The notes under the pieces are model-generated. The model did not search any database, was not told where the DNA came from, and saw only the letters and a program-made list of their open reading frames with translations. From Chloroflexota bacterium (GTDB lineage: Bacteria; Chloroflexota; Dehalococcoidia; UBA2979): DNA of 38,712 bases. The DNA lies in assembly GCA_947470025.1 (NCBI GenBank), contig CANIRU010000009.1, forward strand, positions 1 to 38,712, in the 5' to 3' direction. How positions within the stretch are numbered: the first letter of the stretch is position 1; each line of letters opens with the position of its first letter. The translations under genes were made by a program, and so were the position numbers. Below, piece by piece: positions 15,811-23,264 of the stretch.

Positions 15811-16818
15811 CTAGATGCGGTCCAGCCGGTACACGCGCATGGCGACGTCGTGGAACATGTCGGCGCGCTCGGAGGCCGAGTAGCCCTTCGTGAGCTTCTT
15901 GAACGTGTTCCAGATCACCGTGTACGAGCTGGACGCCTTGTCGGGCGGGAAGTTGCTCTCGAACATGCAGCGGTTCGGGCCGAACGATTCGATCGTGTGC
16001 TCGAACCAGCGGCGCGTGCCCTCGAGCATCTCGTCCGAGGTCGGCGGCTTCGCGCGCTTCTCCCAGCCGAAGCCGTTGAGGTACGACATGCCGATGCCGC
16101 CCACCTTCGCGTACACGTTCGGGCACTTGCCCAACTCCGCGATCGCCGGCTTCCACGCCTCGAAGACCTCGTCGTGCTTGCCCTCCCACGCGCCCACGCC
16201 CAGCGGGCCGGCGAGGTGGTTGAGGATGATCACGTTGTCCGGGAAGTCACGTGCGAACTGCGTCAGCTCTGCGATCTGCGGGAAGAACAGCCACGCCTCG
16301 TACGACAGGCCATAGCGGCGGAGGTGTGTGACTCCGCGGCGGTACTGGGGATCCTGCAGCATCCCCGGGCGCTGCCGCGCCTGGTCGCGGACGGGCGGCT
16401 CCGTCCACCACGTGCTGTCGCGGATGCCGCGGAACCGCGAGGGGCTCGCCGCGAGGTGCGCCTCGAGGATCGGCACCACGTCGTCGCCGAGTGACAGCGG
16501 CGCGTGCCCGACGATCCCGGTCGCGACGCGCGTCGGCCCCCAGAGTCCGCTCGCGCTCTGCGTGGCGATGCCCTCGACCCACCGGGTCTCGTTGACGAAG
16601 CGGAACGGCGAGGTCTCGTCCGGGTTCTGCATCCCGCTGGCCTGGATGAACACGGTCTGTCGGACGTTGTTGCCCTCGGTGTCGTCGAGGATGTCCTCCA
16701 GCACGTACTTCACCTGGCCGGGGCGGTGCATCAGGTGGTGGTGCGGATCGATGATCGGGATGTCTGTCTCGATCGGCGCTTCGTCAGTCAGCGACAGCCA
16801 GTTCGGGTCGTTGGTCAC
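15811..16818 (-). CDS. Amidohydrolase-2 family TIM-barrel hydrolase
   Basis: 335 residues of the amidohydrolase-2 family (COG3618-like). The metal-binding HxH is in IIDPHHHL (His26/His28) at residues 22-29. A later His is in VIILNHLAG, and the C-terminal active-site segment reads CMFESNFPPDK. In most relatives this last segment is GSDxP, with an Asp that binds metal or activates water; here an Asn stands at that position. From memory FESNFP occurs in a known subgroup, so the protein need not be inactive. It probably hydrolyses a lactone, ester or decarboxylates an aromatic acid in the cytosol. It lies just upstream of the beta-propeller gene on the same strand. Confidence 0.9.
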   Translation of the reverse strand: MTNDPNWLSLTDEAPIETDIPIIDPHHHLMHRPGQVKYVLEDILDDTEGNNVRQTVFIQASGMQNPDETSPFRFVNETRWVEGIATQSASGLWGPTRVATGIVGHAPLSLGDDVVPILEAHLAASPSRFRGIRDSTWWTEPPVRDQARQRPGMLQDPQYRRGVTHLRRYGLSYEAWLFFPQIAELTQFARDFPDNVIILNHLAGPLGVGAWEGKHDEVFEAWKPAIAELGKCPNVYAKVGGIGMSYLNGFGWEKRAKPPTSDEMLEGTRRWFEHTIESFGPNRCMFESNFPPDKASSSYTVIWNTFKKLTKGYSASERADMFHDVAMRVYRLDRI

Positions 16819-16920
16819 GCGGTCACCCTCTCCAGGATCCTGCCCTCGACGGGCACGTTGCTACGCGGGGACTATATGCGACCCCGCAATCGCGACGCGC
16901 ATCGCCCGAGCTGCGCGATT

Positions 16921-17035
16921 CAGAACCCTCTCCCGCGCAGTGGGAGAGGGCAGGGTGAGGGTCTGCGCTCGATCGGTCCCAGTAGGGGCCGCAACAGAAC
17001 CGCCCACGCGGTGGGAGAGGGCGAGGGTGCGGGCT
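16921..17035. repeat. Two dispersed GGGAGAGGG-type hairpins
   Basis: A hairpin CCCTCTCCC-GCGCAGT-GGGAGAGGG at 16926-16950, followed by CAGGGTGAGGG, and a decayed second unit near 17004-17035 (CCCACGCGGTGGGAGAGGGCGAGGGTGCGGG). They lie between the stop of the adaptor gene and the start of the amidohydrolase gene on the minus strand, so they may form an RNA 3' end. The rest of the 16819-17070 gap shows nothing else. Confidence 0.75.
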
Positions 17036-17070
17036 CTTCGGTTCCCCCCTCGGCGCGAGGACCTCGAGGG

Positions 17071-18657
17071 CTACTTGCCGGCGACTTTCACCGCTTGCCC
17101 GTCGCGGAGCGTGCTGTGGCCCTCGACGATGACCACGTCGCCCGCCGCGAGGCCCTTGGTGATCTCAGTGCTCGTGCGCCCGACGATGCCGAGCGTCACG
17201 TCGAGGGCGCGTGCCTTGCCGTCGCGCACCACGAACACGCGCGGGCCCTGGTCCGTCGGCACGATGGAATCGTTCGGCACGGCGAGCGCGTCCGACTTCT
17301 GTGAGGTGAGGATGCGCACCTGCGTGAAGGTGCCGGGTCGCAGCGCTGTCGCCGGGCTGTCTGCGCTGATGTGCACCTCGACAGTGTGCGCGCGTGGGTC
17401 GCCGATCGGGGCGATGGTCAGCACGCGGCCCGTCAATGGCTTGGTTGCCTCAGGCGTCGTCACCTCGACGGCGGCGCCGGGCTTGATGTTCGCCGCGTCG
17501 GTGTCGCGCAGCGTGACCTGCACCTGCGCGCCCTTCGCGACGAGGACGAACAGCGGCGTGCTCGTCGTTACGTTCGCGCCCGGCTCGACCAGACGCTGTG
17601 CGACCACCCCATCGAACGGCGCGGTGATCGAGGTGCGCGCCAGGCTCGCCTCCATCTGCGCGATCTGCGCGGCGGCGCGAGCGACGGTTGCGTTCGCGGC
17701 CTGGATATCGGCGTCGGTGTATGGGTTCGCCTTGTTCTCGAGCGAGTCTCGCGCGACCTGTACCTGCGCGCGCTGCGCCGCGATGTCCGACGCGGACGGG
17801 TTGAGGAGCGCATCGAGCTTAGCGCTGGCCGAGGCCACCGCCTGTTTCGCCGCCTCGGCCCCCGCAAGCGCGCCACGGTAGTTGCCGTTCGTCTGGAGCA
17901 CCGCGACCGCGCGCTGGCCGAGGTCACTCCGGGTGTCGCCGCTGCGTGACTGCAGGAAGCCGGCAATCGCATCGCTGGTCGCTGCGGGCAACGGGATGTC
18001 GGTGCCGTTGCACGGCACGGGGATGCCCTGGCCCGGCGGGAGGTTGCACGCGTTCCCGATCGCACCGAGGAGTAGCGCGCGACTCGTCTCGATCGCGACT
18101 TCGTTCGAGGCGAGCGAGGACTGCGCGGTTGCGAGGGCCGAGCGCGCGATGGCCACGTCCGTCGCTGAGGGCTGCAGCAACTGCGCGAGCTTCGCCTCGG
18201 CGGCGGTCAGCACGGCCCGCGCGCTGTCCACATCCGTGCTCCGCGCCCCCGCACCCAGCAGCGCGCGCCGCGACTCGGCGGCCACGAGGTCGGCCTGCGC
18301 CTGCCGCAGCTGCGCGGGGAGGGACTCGGTGGTGATGCTGGCGAGCCGGTCGCCGCTGCGGACGCTGTCGCCCACGTTCGCCGTCATGCTGGTGAGGGTC
18401 CCCGCGCTGAGCGAGGTGACCGTCGCCTGCTGCGGCGCCTGCACGACGCCCGCATAGACCAGCTCAGATCGGATCGCGCCGGGTGCCAGCGTCACCACAT
18501 CTACGGTGGGCTGGAACGCCGCCTCGGCCTGCTCCTGCGCCAGCTGGCGCACACCCAGCACCGCCGAGATCAGGAGTCCGACGCACGCCCCGATGGAGCC
18601 CGCGATGACGAAGGGCGAGCGAGCCAGCGACGGCGCACGAGCGGCGGATGCTTCCAA
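17071..18657 (-). CDS. HlyD/RND-type membrane-fusion (periplasmic adaptor) protein
   Basis: About 528 residues from a TTG at 18655-18657. One N-terminal membrane span (FVIAGSIGACVGLLISAVLGV) is followed by the first lipoyl half (SLSAGTLTSMTANVGDSVRSGDRL). A long Ala/Gln-rich coiled-coil hairpin comes next, with two similar PSATDVAIARSAL / PSASDIAAQRAQV segments and a Cys-containing insert (NACNLPPGQG...PVPCNG). The second lipoyl half (TSITAPFDGVVAQRLVEPGANV), a beta-barrel and a membrane-proximal domain complete it. It would link an inner-membrane exporter to the envelope, but no RND or ABC partner is adjacent on this strand. The frame opens further upstream to 18744, but a -10-like TATAGT lies within that stretch, so the downstream TTG is preferred. 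The start is uncertain. Confidence 0.85.
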   Translation of the reverse strand: MEASAARAPSLARSPFVIAGSIGACVGLLISAVLGVRQLAQEQAEAAFQPTVDVVTLAPGAIRSELVYAGVVQAPQQATVTSLSAGTLTSMTANVGDSVRSGDRLASITTESLPAQLRQAQADLVAAESRRALLGAGARSTDVDSARAVLTAAEAKLAQLLQPSATDVAIARSALATAQSSLASNEVAIETSRALLLGAIGNACNLPPGQGIPVPCNGTDIPLPAATSDAIAGFLQSRSGDTRSDLGQRAVAVLQTNGNYRGALAGAEAAKQAVASASAKLDALLNPSASDIAAQRAQVQVARDSLENKANPYTDADIQAANATVARAAAQIAQMEASLARTSITAPFDGVVAQRLVEPGANVTTSTPLFVLVAKGAQVQVTLRDTDAANIKPGAAVEVTTPEATKPLTGRVLTIAPIGDPRAHTVEVHISADSPATALRPGTFTQVRILTSQKSDALAVPNDSIVPTDQGPRVFVVRDGKARALDVTLGIVGRTSTEITKGLAAGDVVIVEGHSTLRDGQAVKVAGK

Positions 18658-18693
18658 GCGAGCGGCTTTCGATATCCCATACGGAATTGGGGG

Positions 18694-18699
18694 ACTATA
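18694..18699 (-). promoter_or_regulatory. Probable -10 element (TATAGT) for the large adaptor gene
   Basis: On the minus strand TATAGT lies 36 bp before the proposed TTG start, a spacing like that of the TATACT elements at 2221 and 3260. It sits in the 159-bp region between two divergent adaptor genes. No clear -35 box is seen. Confidence 0.4.
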
Positions 18700-18816
18700 C
18701 AACGTCTCGTCGAGAGCGCATCGGTCGCCGTCCCGCTGGCGCACCCGGTGTAGGCTACCCTCGCGCCCGAGCGCCAGACCTCTAGATCAGGCCCGGCCGC
18801 TCAACCAAGGAGTGCC

Positions 18817-19524
18817 ATGTACCGCAGGCTGCCCTGGTGGATCCTGGTGACCTGGGCGGTGCTTGTCGCCGCGGCGGTGCCGCTGCTGCTCTGGGGGCTC
18901 CAGACCGGTGTGCGCTACGCGTACGACCGCACGAACTACGTCTTCGCCAGCACCGCGTCCGTCTCGGGCGATCTCGTGACCGTGGCGTCCGTGAACGCCG
19001 GCCGCGTGGCGGCGATCCGCACGACCACCGGCGCGAAGGTGCGCGAAGGCGACTCGCTCGCCGAGATCGAGATGGCCGCGCCCGTCCGCACCACCTCGGG
19101 CGGCACGTCCGTGCTCGCATTCCTCGGGTCGACCGACCAGCAGGTGGCGACGACCGCTCCGGTCGATGGCGTGGTCGCATCGGTGATGGTGACGGAGGGC
19201 TCGGCCGTGACCGCGGGCCAGTCGATCGTGCGGCTCATCGATCCGAAGCATCTGCGCGTGACCGCGTACGTGTCCGAGGCAAACGTCGCCTACGTCCGCT
19301 CAGGGCAAGAGGCCGAGGTCTATCTCACCGCTCTCGACCGGACGCTGCGTGGCGTGGTGCAGGCCGTGGCGCCTGCGACCTCGGGAGCGTTTGCGACACC
19401 GGCCGCGTCCGGCGCTGACGCGAAGCCGCCGAGCCCTGTCTTTCCCGTGTTCGTCCGCATCGATCTGAGCGACTACCCGCAGTTGCTCGGGAGCACCGCC
19501 GAGGTGCGGATCCGCGTCCGATGA
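18817..19524 (+). CDS. Short membrane-anchored HlyD-like adaptor without coiled-coil hairpin
   Basis: 235 residues. One N-terminal membrane span at about 7-30 (WWILVTWAVLVAAAVPLLLWGL) precedes two lipoyl half-motifs (ASVNAGRVAAIRTTTGAKVREG and TAPVDGVVASVMVTEGSAVTAG) and a beta-barrel part (LRVTAYVSEANVAYVRSGQEAEV). Only a linker of about 40 residues stands between the lipoyl halves where standard adaptors carry a long helical hairpin. AAGGAG lies four bases before the ATG. The last four bases overlap the start of the MFS gene (ATGA), so the adaptor and exporter are made together. The arrangement is analogous to EmrA/EmrB, but the adaptor is reduced and the MFS is not a 14-span EmrB. The substrate is unknown. 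Confidence 0.87.
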   Translation: MYRRLPWWILVTWAVLVAAAVPLLLWGLQTGVRYAYDRTNYVFASTASVSGDLVTVASVNAGRVAAIRTTTGAKVREGDSLAEIEMAAPVRTTSGGTSVLAFLGSTDQQVATTAPVDGVVASVMVTEGSAVTAGQSIVRLIDPKHLRVTAYVSEANVAYVRSGQEAEVYLTALDRTLRGVVQAVAPATSGAFATPAASGADAKPPSPVFPVFVRIDLSDYPQLLGSTAEVRIRVR

Positions 19525-21005
19525 CCCCGCAGCCGCCCCCGGGATCGCGGCGCGAGCCGCTGATCACCCACGGGCGGCTGGCCACGATCGTCGCGGCGCT
19601 CTTCGGCATCATCGCCGTCCTGATCATCGAAGGCGTGCCGGCGCAGCACATCGTGCCGCTGGTGATCGGGCTCGCGCTGATCGTGGCGTTCATGGTCGTC
19701 ACCGGGCTGCGCGACGTGCGTGCCGCCTCGGCGGCGCTCCCGTCCATCGAGGAGACTGGCGAGTGGAATGCGCCGGTGAAGGGCTGGCTGCACACCACGT
19801 TCGGCGCTCTCGAGGACGTGAACTTCCGGCGCCTGTACCTCGGCAACCTCGCGCAGTTCGGCTCGATGCAAATGCAGCAGGTCGTACGCGGGTACCTGGT
19901 GTTCCACCTCACCGGGTCGTTCGCGCTGCTGGGGACGATGGCGCTGGCGAATGCCGTGCCATCGGTGCTCGTCTCGCCGATCGGCGGCGTCGTGGCCGAC
20001 CGCGCGACGAAGAAGACCGTGATCCAGATCGCGCAGGGCTACAATGCGATCAACGCCGCGCTGCTCGCGATCGTCGCCGCCGGGTGGTTCGGCCTCGAGC
20101 TCCAGTTCTGGCACCTGTTCCTGAGCTCGTTCCTGCAAGGCGTCGTGAACTCCATCATGCAGCCGTCGCGACAGGCGATGATCTCCGACCTCGTGCCCCG
20201 CGAGCGGCTGATGAACGCGATCGGCATCAACTCGTCGGGGCAGACGCTCATGCAGCTCGTCGGTCCTGGGATGGCGGGCTTCCTGATCGCCGTGCTCAGC
20301 CCGTCCGTCGTCTTCGCCGTCATGGGCGCGATGTACGCGATCGCGATGCTGTATACGATGGGCCTGCCGCGCGTCCCGCTGTACTCGTTCACGCGACGCG
20401 TCCGAGGCAATGGCCTCGCGGACCTCGTCGAGGGCTTCCGCTACCTCAGCCGCGACCGCACGATCCGAATGGTCCTGGGCGTGAACTTCCTCATCGTCAC
20501 GGTGTCGCTGCCGTACACGCAGCTCCTGCCGGGCTTCGTCGCCGCCGTGCTGCACGAGGGGCCGTTCCGCCTCGGCATCCTGCAGAGCATCCAGGGGGTG
20601 GGCGCGCTCATCGGCGCGGTGTTCGTCGCGTCGGCGCCGTCGAAGGGACGCGGGCGGCTGCTGCTGGGCACCGGCGCGCTGCTCGGCGTCGCGATCGTCG
20701 GGTTCTCCATCTCCACGATCTACTGGATCACGCTGCCGATCATGGTCGTCCTCGGCTTCGCGCAGGCTGGGCGCATGGCGATCGGGCAGGTGCTGATCCA
20801 GGAGTACTCCGAGGAGGAGTACCGCGGCCGCGTCGCCGCCGTCTGGTTCATGCAGTTCGGCCTGGTGCAGTTCGGCACGTTCGTCGTCGGGTTCCTCGCG
20901 AGCATCCTCGGCCCGCAGCTCGCGATCGGCGGGCTGGCGGCGCTGCTCATGCTCAGCATGGGCCTCACCGCGCTGCTCAGCCCGACGATGCGCAACCTCG
21001 AGTAG
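19521..21005 (+). CDS. MFS exporter (DHA3/EntS-like) with two extra N-terminal membrane spans
   Basis: 494 residues. Residues 20-65 form two additional spans (LATIVAALFGIIAVLIIEGV and IVPLVIGLALIVAFMVVTGL) before a standard 12-span MFS_3 core that starts near NFRRLYLGNLAQFGSMQMQQVV. The loop-2 motif GGVVADRATKK is at about 155-165, and the SRQAMISDLVPRERLMNAIGINS segment is typical of enterobactin-exporter-like DHA3 members. The ATG overlaps the adaptor stop by four bases, which strongly suggests a joint export complex. The extra spans could serve as a docking site for the adaptor; this is inference. It ends just before the convergent aquaporin gene. Confidence 0.92.
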   Translation: MTPQPPPGSRREPLITHGRLATIVAALFGIIAVLIIEGVPAQHIVPLVIGLALIVAFMVVTGLRDVRAASAALPSIEETGEWNAPVKGWLHTTFGALEDVNFRRLYLGNLAQFGSMQMQQVVRGYLVFHLTGSFALLGTMALANAVPSVLVSPIGGVVADRATKKTVIQIAQGYNAINAALLAIVAAGWFGLELQFWHLFLSSFLQGVVNSIMQPSRQAMISDLVPRERLMNAIGINSSGQTLMQLVGPGMAGFLIAVLSPSVVFAVMGAMYAIAMLYTMGLPRVPLYSFTRRVRGNGLADLVEGFRYLSRDRTIRMVLGVNFLIVTVSLPYTQLLPGFVAAVLHEGPFRLGILQSIQGVGALIGAVFVASAPSKGRGRLLLGTGALLGVAIVGFSISTIYWITLPIMVVLGFAQAGRMAIGQVLIQEYSEEEYRGRVAAVWFMQFGLVQFGTFVVGFLASILGPQLAIGGLAALLMLSMGLTALLSPTMRNLE

Positions 21006-21011
21006 CGCGCG

Positions 21012-21836
21012 CTATGCCTCCGTGCTTGCGGGCGCCGAAGGGCGCAGCACGACGTCGTAGAACGCCCCGCCCAGCGGCCCGCCGAACAGCGGCCCGACGA
21101 TGTACACCCAGAACCCCGCGCGCGGCCCGGGGATCGCGATCTCACCCCACCCCGCAAGGAACGCGATGACGCGTGGCCCGAAGTCGCGCGCCGGGTTCCA
21201 CCCGGCCTGCGTCAGCGGCGCGAACAGGCTGATCAGCACCGCCACCGTGAACCCGATCAGCAGGGGCGTCATCGCGCCGGGCGTGACCGTGTTGCGCGGG
21301 TCGGTCAGCGCAAAGATCACCAGCACGAGGACCGCCGTGCCGAATGCCTCGACGGCGACCGCGCGCAGCGGAGACACCAGCGCTGCCGCGTCTCCGCCCG
21401 TGCCGAAGATCGCCGGGTTGGGGAAGTACTCGCCGAACACCATCGCGGACGTCTCGCTGCCTGCGGCGCCGCGCGTGATCGTGTGCTCCGTCTCGAACCG
21501 GCCGATGAACGGCCCGAACGTCGCGAGGATCACCGCGCCGGCAAGCATCGCGCCGATCATCTGCGCGGCCCAGTAGGGCAGCACGCGCTCGCGGGGGAAC
21601 TCGGCGGGCCGGAGCAGCGCGAAGGCGAGCGTCACCGCGGGGTTGAGGTGCGCGCCGGATGCCGCCGAGCTCGCGTAGATCGCGATCGTGATGCCGAAAC
21701 CCCACACCACCGCGACCTGCCAGAGCCCCGTCAGCGCCCCCGTGAGCACCGCCGAGGCCACCGCCCCCGTCCCGAACAGCACGAGCAGGAACGTGCCGAT
21801 GACCTCACCGATGCAGCTCTTCGTCAGGGAATTCAA
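21012..21836 (-). CDS. Aquaglyceroporin (MIP family), probable arsenite/metalloid channel
   Basis: 274 residues, six spans plus the two half-helices. The first NPA box is in SGAHLNPAVTL (65-67) and the second in AGWNPARDFGPR (214-216). Asp218 directly after NPAR is the aquaglyceroporin mark, so it should pass glycerol-like solutes such as As(OH)3. As the last gene after arsenate reductase genes it resembles the Sinorhizobium arsR-aqpS-arsC arrangement, where arsenate is reduced inside the cell and arsenite leaves through the channel. The start is TTG at 21834-21836, sharing two bases with the TGA stop of the arsC gene and with GAAGG upstream. The frame opens further, but that is shadow of arsC. 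Confidence 0.9.
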   Translation of the reverse strand: MNSLTKSCIGEVIGTFLLVLFGTGAVASAVLTGALTGLWQVAVVWGFGITIAIYASSAASGAHLNPAVTLAFALLRPAEFPRERVLPYWAAQMIGAMLAGAVILATFGPFIGRFETEHTITRGAAGSETSAMVFGEYFPNPAIFGTGGDAAALVSPLRAVAVEAFGTAVLVLVIFALTDPRNTVTPGAMTPLLIGFTVAVLISLFAPLTQAGWNPARDFGPRVIAFLAGWGEIAIPGPRAGFWVYIVGPLFGGPLGGAFYDVVLRPSAPASTEA

Positions 21837-22501
21837 GCGTGTCCGCCTTCCGTGCTCGTCACATCCACCCCTAGCTCCGCCAGCAGCCCGCGCACGCGCT
21901 GCCCGATCTCGTCGCGGATCGGCCGTACCGCCTCGATGCCCAGCTCCGCCGGATCGTCGAGGTCCCAGTCCACCACGCGCACACCCGGGTACACGGGACA
22001 TTCGTCGCCGCAGCCCATCGTCACGATCACGTTGACCGCGCGCGCGACCTCGTCCGTCCACGGCTTCGGGAACTCATCGGCAATCGAGATGCCGACCTCG
22101 CGCATCGCCTCGACGGCGACCGGGTTGAGGTCGGACGTCGGGTCGGAGCCGCCGGAGTATACGGTCGCGCGACCTCCGGCGAGGCTACGGAACCACCCCG
22201 CCGCCATCTGCGATCGCCCGGCGTTGTGCACGCACAGGAACAGCACGCTGGGCAGCGCCCCGGTTCGGTCCGAGGTGCTCGCCAGCGCCTGCAGCCGCTC
22301 GCGCGTGAAGCGCTCCGCCAGCGTCGGCGTGAACGAGGTCACGCGCGCCGCACTCAGCGCCTGCAGCGAGTGCTCGTACAGCATCTCGATCGTGGCGCGG
22401 TCGATGGAACCCTTGAACTCCCCGAAGAGATGGTCCACCGCCGTGGTGGTCTGGAGACGCGCCGCCGCCTGCTCCAGACCCGCTGTCGATCGGTCGTTCA
22501 T
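21833..22501 (-). CDS. arsC: Arsenate reductase (LMW-phosphatase type) with N-terminal helical domain
   Basis: 222 residues. Residues 85-215 form a low-molecular-weight phosphatase-fold arsenate reductase. The P-loop CVHNAGRS has Cys90 and Arg96, a second Cys pair is at 164 and 168 (MGCGDECPV), and the acidic segment is VDWDLDDPA. This fits reduction of arsenate to arsenite through an intramolecular Cys relay, or with a thiol cofactor. The first 80 residues form a separate helical domain (DHLFGEFKGSIDRATIEMLY... and LAERFTRERLQALAS), as in some actinobacterial arsenate-reductase-like proteins. It lies between the regulator-phosphatase fusion (13 bases away) and the aquaglyceroporin (stop/start overlap), so all three are one operon. 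Confidence 0.9.
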   Translation of the reverse strand: MNDRSTAGLEQAAARLQTTTAVDHLFGEFKGSIDRATIEMLYEHSLQALSAARVTSFTPTLAERFTRERLQALASTSDRTGALPSVLFLCVHNAGRSQMAAGWFRSLAGGRATVYSGGSDPTSDLNPVAVEAMREVGISIADEFPKPWTDEVARAVNVIVTMGCGDECPVYPGVRVVDWDLDDPAELGIEAVRPIRDEIGQRVRGLLAELGVDVTSTEGGHA

Positions 22502-22514
22502 CGCGATGTGCCTT

Positions 22515-23198
22515 TCATGCGCTGATCGCCTCCGTGAGCATCGCGACGCGCGATGCGACCGCGTCCCACGCCAACTCGAACGACCGCGGCTCTCGCGTGC
22601 GTGCGGGGTCGGGGATCGACCAGTGGATCCGCTGCGTGCCTACGCCGTCTCGAAGCTCCTCGTTCGCCTCGTCGCACACCGTCACCACCAGGTCGGGCGA
22701 CGAGGCCGGGTCGATCGCGTGCGGGATCGCGCCCGACAGGTCGAGGCCATGGCGCCGTGCGGTGCGTCGTGCCTCGGCGTGCACGCGGTCGGCAGGGTGC
22801 GTCCCGGCCGAGTCCGCGGGCACCGTCGACGTGCGCCGCCACAGCGCGAGCGCGAATTGCGAGCGCGCGGAGTTCTGCGTGCAGACGAAGAGCACGGACG
22901 CCGGTCGCAGCGTCGAGGGCGCGACCACGGCTCGGGCTGCGTCGCGCAGCCGCACGTACCGCCGTCGCCGGTCGCCGTCTGACGCGACCGTCTCGATCAG
23001 TCCCGCCTCGCTGAGAACCAGCAGGTGGTGTGCGAGCAGGTTCGTCGCGATGTTGAGGAGCACCGCGAGTTCCGAGGGCGACCGATCGGACAGCGCCAGC
23101 GCGTCGCAGATCGCGAGCCGGTGCGGCTCCGCCAGCGCGGCGTGCAGCGCCACGCGCTCCTCGAACGTCGGGACAGGGGGGGTCGTGGCCACGTTCAC
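22515..23198 (-). CDS. ArsR-family regulator fused to a low-molecular-weight phosphatase / arsenate reductase domain
   Basis: 227 residues with two modules. Residues 12-90 are an ArsR winged helix (ALAEPHRLAICDALALSDRSPSELAVLL ... HHLLVLSEAGLIET). Residues 101-227 are a phosphatase-fold domain with the CX5R loop CTQNSARS (Cys106, Arg112) and the general-acid region IPDPA (Asp197). The classical ArsR ELCVCDL metalloid site is missing; only Cys31, Cys106 and Cys175 exist. The arsenic-sensing site may therefore involve the catalytic domain. GTG at 23198 is the first start; the GTG at 23192 has better spacing from GAGG. It heads the arsenic operon, directly downstream of an ArsR-type operator, and probably represses its own transcription. 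Confidence 0.88.
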   Translation of the reverse strand: MNVATTPPVPTFEERVALHAALAEPHRLAICDALALSDRSPSELAVLLNIATNLLAHHLLVLSEAGLIETVASDGDRRRRYVRLRDAARAVVAPSTLRPASVLFVCTQNSARSQFALALWRRTSTVPADSAGTHPADRVHAEARRTARRHGLDLSGAIPHAIDPASSPDLVVTVCDEANEELRDGVGTQRIHWSIPDPARTREPRSFELAWDAVASRVAMLTEAISA

Positions 23199-23199
23199 C

Positions 23200-23235
23200 T
23201 CGCCAGTCGCTCAATCGTGGTTGAGCGAATGGCGA
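23200..23235. promoter_or_regulatory. ArsR-type palindromic operator of the arsenic operon
   Basis: A 36-bp interrupted palindrome: TCGCCA-GT-CGCTCAA-TCGTGG-TTGAGCG-AA-TGGCGA. The core TCAA-N6-TTGA is the usual ArsR/SmtB operator form. It lies between the regulator start and a -10-like GATAGT (complement of 23237-23242), so it would cover the transcription start. It may be read as the site of autorepression. Confidence 0.8.
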
Positions 23236-23236
23236 G

Positions 23237-23242
23237 ACTATC
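23237..23242 (-). promoter_or_regulatory. Probable -10 element (GATAGT) of the arsenic operon
   Basis: On the minus strand GATAGT lies directly upstream of the palindromic operator and about 38 bp before the regulator start. The same hexamer stands upstream of the MFS gene at 37232. The -35 region is not obvious. Confidence 0.5.
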
Positions 23243-23264
23243 GCACAGGTGCGGCCTGCGCGCG

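Noticed and set aside
18658-18744. Upstream extension of the long adaptor to GTG 18744
   Set aside because: The extra 29 residues lack similarity, and a TATAGT promoter-like element lies inside them; the downstream TTG is preferred, though not proven.
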